Source of the DNA: Aristolochia californica
Taxonomy: Eukaryota > Streptophyta > Magnoliopsida > Piperales > Aristolochiaceae
Reading direction: 5' to 3'
Length of the DNA stretch: 64,000 nt
Assembly: GCA_029961685.1 (NCBI GenBank)
Contig: JARWKL010000007.1
Span: 5,290,708-5,354,707 of the forward strand
Below are positions 1 to 10,469 of the stretch, in pieces. Both the position numbers and the translations under genes were made by a program. Numbering within the stretch: the stretch's first letter is position 1; each line of letters starts with the position of its first letter. The notes under the pieces are model-generated. The model was given only the letters and a program-made list of their open reading frames with translations. It ran no database searches and had not been told where the DNA came from.

Positions 1-182
1 GACTTCAAGTCCCCCCCCCCTATATGTGAAACATAAGGTGAAACATACTTGATTGAATAGAGAACTTGCTAAACTAACCAATCCATTTGTTGCTTGAAGA
101 CTGAATTGAGTTTCATTTCTACTAAACTTTCATAACTTGATAAACTTTACTTTAATACATTATAATTCCAGTTATGATACCA
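1..182. other. Left-edge flank of GST copy 1, ending of a Harbinger-type interval
   Basis: The first ten bases, followed by a C10 tract, match the right-hand end of the Harbinger intervals found before copies 3, 4 and 5. This implies that another Harbinger-type interval lies just outside the window. The remainder is the AT-rich flank found left of every GST copy. On the minus strand it ends in a primer-binding-site-like TGGTATCATAACTGG next to the LTR-like segment. No gene is seen. Confidence 0.6.
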
Positions 183-431
183 TGTTAAATTCTAAAATTT
201 AATCCATGAATAACTTGGTTTGAGAAGAAGAAAAAAACAAAAGATGAGAAGGCAAGAGCAGGAGTTGGAGAGAGAAACTTTGTAGGGTTAAGAGAGAGCT
301 CAAATGAAGTCCGCCTCCTCTCTTTCTTATTTATATAGGTGGGACATGGATACCTTAATACATGAGAGTAAAAATAACATTTTAACTAACTACTAATTGT
401 AGGATTACGCCATTCACTCTCAAAAAACACA
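183..431 (-). repeat. LTR-like segment downstream of GST copy 1
   Basis: On the minus strand this 249-bp segment starts TGTGTTTTTTGAGAG and ends TTTAACA, so it has the TG...CA ends of an LTR. It contains a TATA-like CTATATAAATAAG. Immediately outside its 3' end is TGGTATCATAACTGG, which resembles the tRNA-Met primer-binding site of plant LTR retrotransposons. It begins 39 bases beyond the GST stop codon and is present beside all eight copies, so it predates the array. It could supply the GST 3' UTR and poly(A) site. No coding region of a retroelement adjoins it, and no target duplication was found, so the LTR reading is an inference. Confidence 0.45.
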
Positions 432-470
432 TTGTTAACTTTTTACGTAGTATAGGGGCAACAAGGGAGT

Positions 471-1275
471 CTAAACTGATGAGCTAGTGAATTTCTCACG
501 GTAACCTTGAAGATGAGCAAGCAGTTTGTCTCTGGGTGGCAGGATTGCTTTCACCGAGTCAGTATCAAGGAAATCTTGGAACCACCTCTTCAGCTCGGGA
601 AAATCTCTCTCGTCAACCAGTGTCTTGCCAAGAACTTCTGCGCTGAGGGGAACCCAGTAGGCAAACCAACCAGCGATTATGTCCACAAAGCCTATGCTCT
701 CCCCTCCAAAGAACCTCTTCCCGTGAAGACCTCTTTCAAATACCTTCATGGATTCTTGTACTTCTTTGATGGCTTTCTCTTGATCTTCCCCAACAGTGGA
801 AAAAACACTGAAAAGCGCCGGTAGGCACTGCACGAGGAAATTCCTGCAACCCGTGAGTGTTGGAGAACTTCATATAACCATGTTTTTATGGTCCGTTTGT
901 TTCTTTCGACCTATATATCGCCGATCGTCAAATAAAAAATTAAAAATAGCAGTCGCTTACCTTTTCTTCTGCATATTTAGCCCAGAACCGAGTCATTGCG
1001 CGGTCGTAAGGATCCTCCGGCAACAAGGGATTATTCTTCCATGTTTCATCAATGTATTCTATGATCACAAGAGACTCAGCAATTGATTTCTCACCGTGAA
1101 CAAGAACTGGAACCTTTTTGTGAACAGGGTTGTATTGCAACAGAAGAGGACTCTTGTTAGCGAGGTCTTCTTCCACGTACTCGTACTCAATCCCTTTGAG
1201 GTGCAGAGCCCATCGAACCCGCAGAGCATAGGGGCTTAACCACATTCCAAATAGTTTGACTGTTTTTCCAGCCAT
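471..1275 (-). CDS. GSTU: Tau-class glutathione S-transferase, array copy 1
   Basis: Predicted cytosolic enzyme that conjugates glutathione to electrophilic substrates. Exon 1 is complement(961..1275), 105 codons from ATG to AAG, with donor GTAAGC. Exon 2 is complement(471..827), entered through acceptor TTTCCTCGTGCAG, phase 0, ending TAG. Together they encode 223 residues, normal for the family. The thioredoxin-fold half shows the likely catalytic Ser14 in LSPYALR, and the glutathione-site residues Lys54, Val55, cis-Pro56, Glu67 and Ser68. The helical half carries the N-capping motif GGESIGFVD. The residue after Ser68 is Leu, where copies 2 and 4-6 have Pro; residues 167-168 are Ser-Ala. A hAT element sits 475 bases upstream of the start. 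The protein is identical to copy 7. Confidence 0.95.
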
Positions 1276-1749
1276 TTCTTTCTTCTTCTATGTTCTTTAT
1301 CTTCGTCTCGGATGCAACTGTGGTTAAAACTTGGATGCCTCTTATATGCCATTGTCGATGTGACACGAGCACTGAAAGTCCAAGATATCCGACATCTGCC
1401 TTCTTGGGTGTGCTGAAAATTGTTTGCGTGTCAAAGACGGCTAGACTTGTTCAATAAGTTCGGATATAATTTAAAATCAATAGTCAATGGAGTAGCTTTG
1501 TCAGTTTTCCCAAGTTTGAACAACCGATCGTAAATTTACTTTGAGCTAAGTTAGTAAAGACTATTTGAGCCATTGTTGTATAAGTAGCGTATATAGGATT
1601 GGGTGTGATTATTATTTGCACTTGAATTGCTATATTTACTTAATATAGAGAAAACTATTATATTTGTGTCTAACTAGTCTGGTCAAACCTTAACAAGACA
1701 AGACCATCCTCCCTTTAAGTAAATTGAGGAATGCTTGTGTGGTTATGAA
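1276..1749 (-). promoter_or_regulatory. Upstream region of GST copy 1, cut off by a hAT insertion
   Basis: This is the promoter side of the minus-strand GST. It has a single copy of the 39-bp motif (1404-1442) that is doubled upstream of copies 2, 4, 6 and 8. A TATA-like CCTATATACGC with a nearby CCAAT reads on the minus strand around 1587-1605, about 310 bases before the ATG. It is conserved in all copies except copy 5. No experimental start site is implied. The hAT target duplication (1742-1749, GTTATGAA) marks where the native upstream sequence is interrupted. Confidence 0.5.
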
Positions 1750-1934
1750 TAAGGGTGGCTTCGAATCGAGCCGGTTCGCGAGCCGCTCGAGTTCGGCTTG
1801 GTTTCGGTTCGGTTCGATTCGTTATATTTCGAGCTCGAGCCAAGCTTGAAATCAGAAATTGGCTCGTTTAGATTAACGAGGCAAGCTCGAGCAAAGCCAG
1901 GTTCGGGTCGTCAGCTCACGAGCGATTTGGGGAT

Positions 1935-2400
1935 CGGGGGATTTGGAAATTTTTGGAGAAACCGTCTCTTCGTTTCGTCTTGTCGCCTGCGAAACCCATA
2001 CTTCTCTCTGCCATTTCCATGCCGTTTCAGCATGATTTCTTGCGGAAATCGCTGTTCCTCGACAGGTATTCAGCTGAAATGGGGGATTTGGTCTTCAAAT
2101 CCCTCGTTCTCCCTCTCCCTCTTCGATTCCTCAATTTCTTCTTCTACGATTTCTTTCTCTTCTTCCTCTTCATTTTCTTCATCCAAAGTTTTTCCTTGCC
2201 GACGTTACGAAATCGACTTTCTGACGGAAGGAGGCAAGATTTTTATTTAATCTTCTATTTTTTTTTTCGTCGCCGACCTAACCCTACAAAATCTCTAACT
2301 CTCGCTTCGTTTCAGCAATGTTCCTTCATTCTTGGAAAGTCTTTTTGGATATCCGAACGACGAACACTTTGTTTCTGTAACTGAAATGTTCTATATTAGA
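1935..2400 (+). other. Possible 5' exons of the hAT transcript, unidentified
   Basis: This GC-richer stretch follows the left subterminal repeats. It has an open stretch ending in a possible splice donor: GTAAGA in the H2 element (41295) but GCAAGA here (2234) and in H3. A pyrimidine-rich tract and CAG follow at about 2315. Two overlapping frames are open (one Ser-rich, one Phe/Leu-rich) and neither resembles a protein I recognise. It may be a 5' untranslated leader of the transposase or another captured gene fragment. The sequence does not decide between them. Confidence 0.3.
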
Positions 2401-2458
2401 ATGCAGTTATGCCTAAGCAAAGATAACGATCTTTTTTTTTTTTTTTTTTTTTTTGCAG

Positions 2459-2529
2459 ATATTTGTAGCTGACAATTTTCTTGAACTTACAAAGTACACT
2501 CGGAAAGAAATCCTTGGAAGAAACTGCCG
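2459..2529 (+). other. Captured phototropin-like LOV2 exon fragment in hAT H1
   Basis: This 71-base exon is bounded by a poly-T tract plus CAG and by a GTATGA donor. It reads IFVADNFLELTKYTRKEILG followed by RNC and the first two bases of an Arg codon. It closely matches the central LOV2 core of plant phototropins, including the GRNCR motif whose Cys forms the photoadduct with flavin. The next piece, at 4897, begins with one base completing Arg and continues SLQGPDTDQ, the next stretch of LOV2. It is fused in frame to the hAT transposase start. Only about 33 of roughly 105 LOV residues are present, so it is not a functional light sensor. The family match comes from recognising the motif, not from a search. 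Confidence 0.8.
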
Positions 2530-2533
2530 GTAT

Positions 2534-4375
2534 GAATTTTATTTCATGATTTTGAGTGTTGATACTGTTTGATTTTTTGAAACGGTGAGTTCTTGATTTA
2601 AGGGTAGAAGGAAATGCACTGTCACAACATAATGAGAAGATCATTTTATACATATTGTATATGGATGTTTCCTTTTCCTCTATAACTTAAAGAAAGAGAG
2701 CTTTGGGGGATGGATTTTCCAACAGAGATGGTCATAATTATTCTCTTTGTTCTCATGTCTTATTTCAAGTCTTATCTGCACAACCTCCACTGTTTCAAGG
2801 AAATCTCCTTTGCAATTCCAATCCTAATGTTAATGTTAAAGTTAGTTTTAAGTGATTTTGGTGGGTGAGGGGCGAATTATGGCTTATTTAAAAATTTTAT
2901 ATCAACAAATAAAAACAGCTATACCCCTCTATTAAAGCTTGGTTATATATTTGGGATATGAAAATAATGACAAGTAAACTTTAAGTATCATTTTTGTTTA
3001 ATAAATGGGTATAGGCCTCTCTTCCTTTCACCCCTTCTCAGTTGAGGTGTACAACTTCTTCTTCTTGAAGGGAAACAGCAAAGACATCCAGTAAAGCTGT
3101 TCGAGCTATATTATTTTTGTTGTTCTGCAGAAGATATTGTTCGCGTGGGTTAGCATAACAACATTTATTGCCAAAAGTTCTACCAGCAAACACTCCAACG
3201 GGGGTTCTCTTATGAGCTTCTTGCCAATTCAAGTAAGTTACTGCCTTCTTTCTAAAATTTTACTTTTTAAACACATATTTTCCAGATTCTATTGATTTCA
3301 TTAGTATGTTTTCTCATCATCTTTCTTCGTTCCCTCTGGCTGACTCAAAAGTGATTAATCGTTATATCCACTCAAAGATAGTTCCTTGGAACTCTTAATA
3401 GGGGATACCGATTGATGGAAAGAATAGTACAAAGGGTGTCCATTTCTTATGCAAAAGGTCACGAAATTCACTGTGGACTTTATCTGAGGCAGTAGTTTCC
3501 TGTGGGGATGACTGTAAAACAAGAGGTAGTGTTTGCGAAGGCATACATATATGCCTATTGTAGTGAGTGCAACCAAGGTTACAAGTCAAGGTGAAAATGG
3601 TTGTCAATGTTTAGGTGACTTTTAGTTTGGTAGTAATTATTATGAAACTTGATGAAGGAATTAGCTTGGTGAATTGGTAAACTGGACAAGCAAGCAATCA
3701 CTTGAAAGACACTTAAAAAATAATATTGATAAATTTAATTTGGAAAATATCTGTATGGGGCATTCAAATTCTGGTAGTTGGTATTGTAATATAGGTTTCT
3801 CCACTATATGAGTTTTTGGTATACTCTCTTTTTCTTGCAATTGTTTGCATCTCAAATAGTTCAATGGTGCTTCAGTGACACCTGTTCTTACTAGAGGTTG
3901 ACCTATTTTATTCTCTTATTTTTTTTCATTTTTTTTATTTTTTCCTTGAGTGTGCCATCAATTGCATTCTAGCTGGTTGAGAGCCAGAAAACTTCATACT
4001 GAGTTATGACATTCCAGAAGGAAAGGAAGGGTGGGGGAGAAAAATCCCCCACCTTGTCATTTGTTATGTTTTTGTATATTTCAGAATGACTTACTAAGCT
4101 CAAGTGCTATAATGTTTGGAAAATAGTTGGTTATCAATTATTTTTTTGCTCAAATTCCACTGTTCTTCACAAATGAAGTTATTATTCTAGACTTTCAAAT
4201 ATTTTTATGTTTTGGGATCTTGTTTCTTTTTTTCCTTCTTCTTTTTAGGTGTCTGACCTCTTATAAAATTTTGTACGTTTATCATACATTTCAGCAATAA
4301 ACAGCAATGGTATTCAAATTGTTACTTGATATATTTTAGCAATAGAATTTTATTTCATGATTTTGAGTGTTGATA
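2534..4375. repeat. 31-bp direct repeats flanking a 1.8-kb segment inside the LOV2 intron
   Basis: The 31 bases that follow the LOV2 exon donor (2534-2564) recur exactly at 4345-4375. The segment between them (2565-4344) has no recognised gene. It holds a conserved block at 3040-3235 with splice-like signals, and several long T tracts. The layout suggests the original short LOV2 intron was enlarged by an insertion or rearrangement that duplicated 31 bp. The same arrangement is seen in H2 and H3. Confidence 0.6.
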
Positions 4376-4696
4376 ACATATTCTGTTCAATAATACTCTA
4401 TTATAGTTAATGGAATCAAGAGCTTTCTTAATTGTATCCAACTTCTCTTTATTGTCAAAGTAAAAAAAAATGTTAGTGTTGATAACATATTCTATTCAAT
4501 AATACTCTATTATAGTTAATGGAATCAGGAGCTTCTTAATTGCATCCAACTTCTCTTTATTGTAAAAAAAAAAAAAAATGTTAGTGTCGATAACATATTC
4601 TGTTCAATAATACTCTATTATAGTTAATGGAATCAGGAGCTTTCTTAATTGCATCCAACTTTTCTTTATTATAAAAAAGAATAAAAAATGTTAGTT
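4367..4696. repeat. Three tandem units of about 108 bp
   Basis: Units start at 4367, 4476 and 4584, each opening GTGTTGATAACATATTC or a one-base variant. Each ends in an A-rich tract before ATGTTAGT. They lie within the intron preceding the transposase exon and are conserved in H2 (from 43422) and H3 (from 54618), so the triplication predates copying of the element. Confidence 0.85.
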
Positions 4697-4879
4697 TTTG
4701 TCCTTCTTTCTTAATTCTCATTGAACTTATATCTGTTGTTGTTCTAAAATGTTATATGGCTTGATGTATTAGCAAAAGTGATTTGATAGTTCCTTTTCTA
4801 TCTTTTGGAAATTGAGATCTTGTGTGTGAACCTTTGATGTCTTAAATTCACTTATTGGATGATATATGATGCCTAAACC

Positions 4880-7013
4880 TTGTCAAATGTTCATAGGTCT
4901 CTTCAAGGTCCTGACACAGATCAAGTAAGAATGTCAACACCTCCTCAATTGACATCAATAATTAACATTAGTTCTAGTGTGACCATAAATAGTGACTCAA
5001 CTCCTCCAAAGTCACTACCCTCTGTCATAAAAGTGGGCCCAGATGAAATTACCATAAATGAGGATGAAGGTCATTCTACCCATACTTCAAAAAGACAAGA
5101 AAAGTCTCATGTGAGGTTGGAATTCAAAGAAGTATCACTTAATGGTACAAAAGAGGCTCAGTGTGTTCATTGTAAAATCAATTTGAGTGTTATTAGTAGT
5201 TGAGTGACCACACATATGAGTCGACATTTGAAACGTTGCACTAGTAGAAAAGTGGCAATGATAAAACAAAAAACCTTAAACTTTCGACCAATGGGAGTGG
5301 GATCTAATGTTAATCAGAGTCCATCTAGACTTCCTCTTATGGATTTTGGAGGAAAATATGATCAAGCTAAAATGAGAGTACTCATTGCTCATTGGATTCT
5401 TATGCATGAACATCCATTCATGATAATAGAAGAGGAGGGATTTAATTTTGTAATGAAGATGGCAAATATGAATTATGAGAAAATATCCCGTCAGACCATT
5501 AAGAAGGAGTGTATGGAGGTGTATGAGGCAGAGAAAAAGAAATTAAAAATTTTGTTAAAAGAGATTAACAAGATTAGTCTTACCACGGATCTTTGGAAGT
5601 CCCAAAATCAAAAAATTGAATACATGGTTATTACTGGGCATTTTATTGACAGTAATTGGAAGGTACAAAAACGAGTCTCGAGTTTTGTGCATGTTCTTCC
5701 TCCTCGTCGTGGTGTTGATATAGCATATGCTATTTACAAGTGTTTGAAAGAGTGGGCGATCGAAAATAAAGTTTTTAGTATTTTAATTGATAAAGCTGCA
5801 TATAATGATGTTTGTATTAGAGTTTTGAAACATAATTTTTCAAGGAAAAAAAATTTGGTGTGTGGTGGAAAGTTGTTTCATTTGTGTTATTGTGCTCATA
5901 TTTCGAACTTATTAATCCAAGATGGTTTTGTTCAGATTAAGGATATCATTTATAATATGCGTGAAAGTGTCAAATTCATAAATCTGTTTGAGGCTAGACT
6001 TCACACGTTTTCTGAAATTGTACAACAATTAGAACTTGGTGAAAAGAGGTCAGTTATTGATTGTCCAACTCGTTGGAACTTCACTTATGACATGTTGTCT
6101 TCTGCACTAAAATTCAAAGATGCATTCTCTAGATTTAAAGTTAGAGAACCAACTTATGATTGTTTGCCAAGTTTTGATGAATGGGAAAAGGTTGACATAG
6201 TGTGTGAGATTCTAGAAGTTTTTAGTGTAGTTACTAATATAATTTCTAGGAGTGAACCCTACGTCTAATTTGTACCTTAGTGAGGTATATAGGGTAAAAG
6301 AAGTTCTGGATTTTCATTCTACAAATGAAAATGTTTTCATTAGGACAACGGTTAGTAGAATGAAAGAGAAATTTGAGAAGTACTGGGGTGAATGCAATTT
6401 ATTGATGGTTGTTGCTTCAGTTTTGGATCCAAGGGTCAAATTAAAGTTGATCGAAATGTGTTTTCCAGTGATATATTCTAAGGAGGAAGCTACAATGAAT
6501 ATAAATTTAGTTCGACGTACCTTATATGAGATCTACGATGAATATGTATCCTTATATAATGTGGATATTAGAAATGAAGATATTGTTTCAAGTACTAGCT
6601 ATATGGGTGTTTCCACAAGTTGTAGGCCTTTATCAAGTTCAGGTTGATCAAAGTTAATGAGTTATATGAAACAAAATGATGTAGTTAATTCACCAAGGTC
6701 ATAATTGGAAATATATCTTGAAGAATGTGCATATAGTTGTGAGGAAACTTCACAATGTGATTTTGATGTTTTAGAATGGTGGAAAGTGAATCATATGAAA
6801 TTTCGGGTATTATCTAAGATGGCAACAGACATCCTTGTAATTCTCATATCCACAGTAGTTTCAGAGTCTACATTTAGTGCTGGTGGTAGAGTAATAGACT
6901 CATATCGTTCTTTCTTGGCACCAAATATAGTTCAAGCTTTGATTTGTAGTAGTGATTGGGTTCGGGTTCTTCATGGTGTAAAGAAAAATCAAAAGGTGAA
7001 TTTCTATGATTAA
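4880..7013 (+). pseudogene. hAT (Ac-type) BED-finger transposase, broken, copy H1
   Basis: This would be a DDE-type cut-and-paste transposase of about 700 residues. The order is a LOV2-derived start (SLQGPDTDQ, from 4897), a BED zinc finger (CVHC ... THMSRHLKRC, 5160-5240), the RNase H-like core with TTDLW near 5585 and a second conserved Asp near 5788, CPTRW near 6065, and the hATC dimerisation region (ISTVVSESTFSAGGRVID, to 7013). Lesions are TGA at 5201-5203 inside the BED finger, a frameshift near 6255 (the frame from 5204 stops at 6268 and homology resumes in another frame), TGA at 6645-6647, and TAA at 6702-6704. The frameshift and 6645 stop also occur in H2 and H3. The 5201 stop is an Arg codon in H2. 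Confidence 0.93.
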
Positions 7014-7524
7014 TTATTTATTATGATATTTTTTAGTATATTTTTTAGTTTTATTTATTAAATTTTTTTTTATGATTACAGCCTGAGAAGAAGAGTGTAG
7101 AGATAATGCTACCAGCTACATGATTTTTATGTTTCTCTCATCATGGTAATTTTAATATTTTAACAACATTAAGTAACTAGTAGTGGGAAAGTATTTTTTT
7201 ATCTGACAATAACTAATTTTATTTTTTTGTTTTTGTCATAGGTGAAAATTTTGCTCATGCAGGACGTATATTATTTTCTAGCATTACGAGAAACAACTAT
7301 AGTTTGTATTTTTATAATGGATTTATAGTTTTTATTTGGGTGATTGTAAATTGATAGTGATATTTCATTTAATTTTGTTGTGTTTGATTATTGTATGGAG
7401 TTTATTTATAATGTTATGTAGTGTATGGAGTGTTTAGACTATTTTATGGAGTGTATAAACAATTTCATGGAGTGTTTATGGAATGTATAGATAATTTTAT
7501 GGAGTGTTTATGGTGTGTTTATGC

Positions 7525-7701
7525 AGGTATTATGTATATTGATTATGCCCAATTTTAAGTAGAGGTCATGCCGAATTTTATACAGGTATTATATACATAG
7601 ATTATGCTCAATTTTAAAAAGAGGTTATGCCCAATCATATACATGTATTATATATATAGGTTATACCTAATTTTATGTAGCGGTCATGTCTAATATTATA
7701 T
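7525..7701. repeat. Three tandem 59-bp units in the right part of hAT H1
   Basis: Imperfect units begin at 7525, 7584 and 7643, each with a GTATTAT...TATGC(C/T)CAATTTTA pattern. They lie between the transposase end and the GC-rich subterminal array. Just before them (7395-7520) a shorter motif, TATGGAGTGTTTA, recurs several times. They could be extra transposase-binding sites or simple slippage products. Both repeat families are kept in H2 and H3. Confidence 0.75.
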
Positions 7702-7919
7702 AAAATGTATGTATAATTTTATATACAATTTATTTGATATATTTTTTTTGAAAATTTTTAAAAGTATGTTGAGGATCGTGTTCGGCTCGAGCTCGATTAA
7801 AATTTTTGGGCTCAAGCTCGATAACAATTTTAGGCTCGAGATGAGGCTCTACTCGAAGATCGGCTCAAACATAGGTAAATTCGGGCTCGGCTCGACTCGA
7901 TGCCACCCCTAGCTATGAA

Positions 7920-9255
7920 GCCTTATTTGAAGTTATTGTGAGTCATAATTCCTTGTGAAGGTAAGTGGTGCTTAAAATCCCTTTATTGGGTTTTGGTTCA
8001 TGTATCTAGTGAGCTGTTGTAAAATCCCTATGTGAGAGTCTAGGCTAGGTTGTCTAATTGGTTGATAGAAAATCTCTTGGTAGTCAGTCTACATTGGATA
8101 ACCTAGTTTGTTGTTGTATTAATATGTGAGGATAAGCTTTGTAAATTGACTATTGTGGTCAATTGAGTGGAGTAAGTTCCTATAAGGGTAGTATTATAAT
8201 TGGCCTAAGAAGCAATTTATTGTAAATGTCACTTGAAAACCCTAACATAGTGAATTAAATCCTAGGTGTAAATACCTTGGGAGTGGATAAACAATATGAG
8301 AGACTGTCAAATTGTGAACTACTATAAATCATTGCATGTCTATTATGTGTTAGTCTTTAAATTACTCCTTGTGCTTGAATCTTGAGTTTAATAATTACAT
8401 TGTGCAGTTGAATTTTTATACTAGGTTACATACACATTTAAAAAGTGTTGAACAAAAGAATCAAAAGAAGCTAAAAATTACCAATAGTATTCATGAACGG
8501 TCGAACTTATGTAGTCAAAATTTTCTTTTTGGGATTCTCTGTTGCAAGACATACTTAATGCACCTCATTAGTAACGTAAGTATTTACTATTATTAAAATT
8601 ATCTTAATAGAGATCATGAAAGCAATACTAATATACCTATCTATATGATTAATAGCTCGTGAGTAAAATTTTAAGCATTTTCTCTCTCGACTCTTAAAGA
8701 TTCCACAATCACTGTCAAGCTCACATACATTTTGAAATCAAATGTGAAAATTGAATTTGCGGTTTTGAAAAAGCCATATCCCAAGATCAATAAATTTTTA
8801 GGTTTTTTTTCTGTTAGATTTTGTGTGGATAACATTTTTCTTACTAGAATTATTGTTCTCATACTTTGAAACTATATTCTTCATTCTAGCATAAAATTCA
8901 GAAGGGGTTTTTGCATAGTATGAAAATTTTGGGGCTGAATTTTTTAAATCCAACTATCTATGAGTATTTATTTTGAAATCAATTGTCAAGTATAATCGAA
9001 CTAGAGTGCTTTTACTTTGAAATTATATTGCATTGTTTAGATTTAAACTTTTTAAATTTGCTAATGAGGGTCCACATAAGGTGAAACATGTTTGATTGAA
9101 TGGAGAACTTGCTCAATTGACTTCAACTTTTTGCTCCTCTTTAAAACTAACCAATCCATTTGTTGTTTGAAGGCTGAATTGAGTTTCATTTCTACTAAAC
9201 TTTCATAACTTGATAAATTTTTCTTTAATACATTATAATTCTAGTTATGATACCA
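7920..9255. other. Shared noncoding unit between hAT H1 and GST copy 2
   Basis: There is no gene. The sequence is also found right of copies 3, 5, 6 and 7, and partly 2, 4 and 8, where Harbinger-associated deletions shorten it. A 75-codon open stretch at 8369 is conserved among copies but lacks an ATG, so conservation by recent duplication is the simpler reading. At about 9062 the left flank (GCTAATGAGGG) is joined directly to the GST 3' flank. In other intervals Harbinger or copia-derived DNA lies at this point. Confidence 0.6.
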
Positions 9256-9504
9256 TGTTAAATTGTAAAATTTAATCCAGGAATAACTTGGTTTGAGAAG
9301 AAGAAAAAGAAAAGATGAGAAGGCAAGAGCAGGAGTTGGAGAGAGAAACTTTGTAGGGTTAAGAGAGAGCTCATGAATGAACTCCGCCTCCTCTCTTTCT
9401 TATTTATATAGGTGGGACATGGATACCTTAACACATAAGAGTAAAAATAACATTTTAACTAACTACTAATTGTAGGATTACGCCATTCACTCTCAAAAAA
9501 CACA
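9256..9504 (-). repeat. LTR-like segment downstream of GST copy 2
   Basis: This is the 249-bp counterpart of 183-431, with TG...CA ends and the TATA-like motif kept. It differs from copy 1 by a 4-bp length change near 9373 and several substitutions. Confidence 0.45.
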
Positions 9505-9543
9505 TTGTTAACTTTTTACGTAGTATAGGGGCAACAAGGGAGT

Positions 9544-10348
9544 CTAAACTGATGAGCTAGTGAATTTCTCACGGTAACCTTGAAGATGAGCAAGCAGTTT
9601 GTCTCTGGGTGGCAGGATTGCTTTCACCGAGTCAGTATCAAGGAAATCTTGGAACCACCTCTTCAGCTCGGGAAAATCTCTCTCGTCAACCAGTGTCTTG
9701 CCAAGAACTTCTTCGTTGAGGGGAACCCAGTAGGCAAACCAACCAGCGATTATGTCCACAAAGCCTATGCTCTCCCCTCCAAAGAACCTCTTCCCGTGAA
9801 GACCTCTTTCAAATACCTTCATGGATTCTTGTACTTCTTTGATGGCTTTCTCTTGATCTTCCCCAACAGTGGAAAAAACACTGAAAAGCGCCGGTAGACA
9901 CTGCACAAGGAAATTCCTGCAACCCGTGAGTGTTGAAGAACTTCATATAACCTTGTTTTTATGGTCCGTTTGATTCTTTCGACCTATATATCGCCGATCG
10001 TCAAATAAAAAATTAAAAATAGCAGTCGCTTACCTTTTCTTCTGCATATTTAGCCCAGAACCGAGTCATTGCGCGGTCGTAAGGATCCTCCGGCAACAAG
10101 GGATTATTCTTCCATGTTTCATCAATGTATTCTATGATCACAGGAGACTCAGCAATTGATTTCTCACCGTGAACAAGAACTGGAACCTTTTTGTGAACAG
10201 GGTTGTATTGCAACAGAAGAGGACTCTTGTTAGCGAGGTCTTCTTCCACGTACTCGTACTCAATCCCTTTGAGGTGCAGAGCCCATCGAACCCGCAGAGC
10301 ATAGGGGCTTAACCACATTCCAAATAGTTTGACTGTTTTTCCAGCCAT
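9544..10348 (-). CDS. GSTU: Tau-class glutathione S-transferase, array copy 2
   Basis: Exon 1 is complement(10034..10348) and exon 2 is complement(9544..9900), giving 223 residues with standard GT-AG splicing in phase 0. All glutathione-site residues are present (Ser14, Lys54, Val55, Pro56, Glu67, Ser68). Ser68 is followed by Pro, as in most tau enzymes, and residues 167-168 are Asn-Glu. This makes it close to the consensus of the array. Its promoter has the doubled 39-bp motif and no hAT insertion; a Harbinger element lies about 960 bases upstream. The protein is identical to copy 8. Confidence 0.95.
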
Positions 10349-10469
10349 TTCTTCTTCTTCTATGTTCTGTATCTTCGTCTCGGATGCAACTGTGGTTAAA
10401 ACTTGGATGCCTTTTATATGCCATTATCGATGTGACACTGAAAGTCCAAGATGTCCGACATCTGCCTCC

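Larger units (their letters stand above)
1750..7911 (+). mobile_element. hAT superfamily DNA transposon, copy H1 (6.16 kb)
   Basis: The terminal inverted repeats are TAAGGGTGGCTTCGA at the left and, read inward from the right, TAGGGGTGGCATCGA. The 8-bp target duplication is GTTATGAA (1742-1749) and GCTATGAA (7912-7919). The mismatch is private to H1 and H3; H2 has a perfect GCTATGAA pair. Both subterminal regions (about 1755-1925 and 7780-7905) are packed with GCTCGAG/GGCTCG motifs, unlike the AT-rich interior, as expected for transposase-binding arrays in plant hATs. The interior carries a broken BED-type transposase (4880-7013), captured LOV2 exon sequence, and an unexplained 1.8-kb segment at 2565-4344. 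The intact empty site survives at GST copies 2, 3 and 4. Confidence 0.95.

Noticed and set aside
507..824. Plus-strand open frame of 105 codons opposite GST exon 2, conserved in all copies
   Set aside because: It is the antisense shadow of the exon; its conservation follows from the GST coding sequence and no known protein matches it.
3038..3232. Minus-strand 64-codon frame inside the hAT 1.8-kb segment as a captured gene
   Set aside because: Conserved among the three hAT copies, but I recognise no protein family and the copies are recent; left as an unexplained block.
8369..8596. 75-codon open frame repeated five times (8369, 17000, 34733, 47424, 58620)
   Set aside because: It starts at a non-ATG codon, resembles no known protein, and its similarity is no higher than that of the surrounding recently duplicated noncoding DNA.
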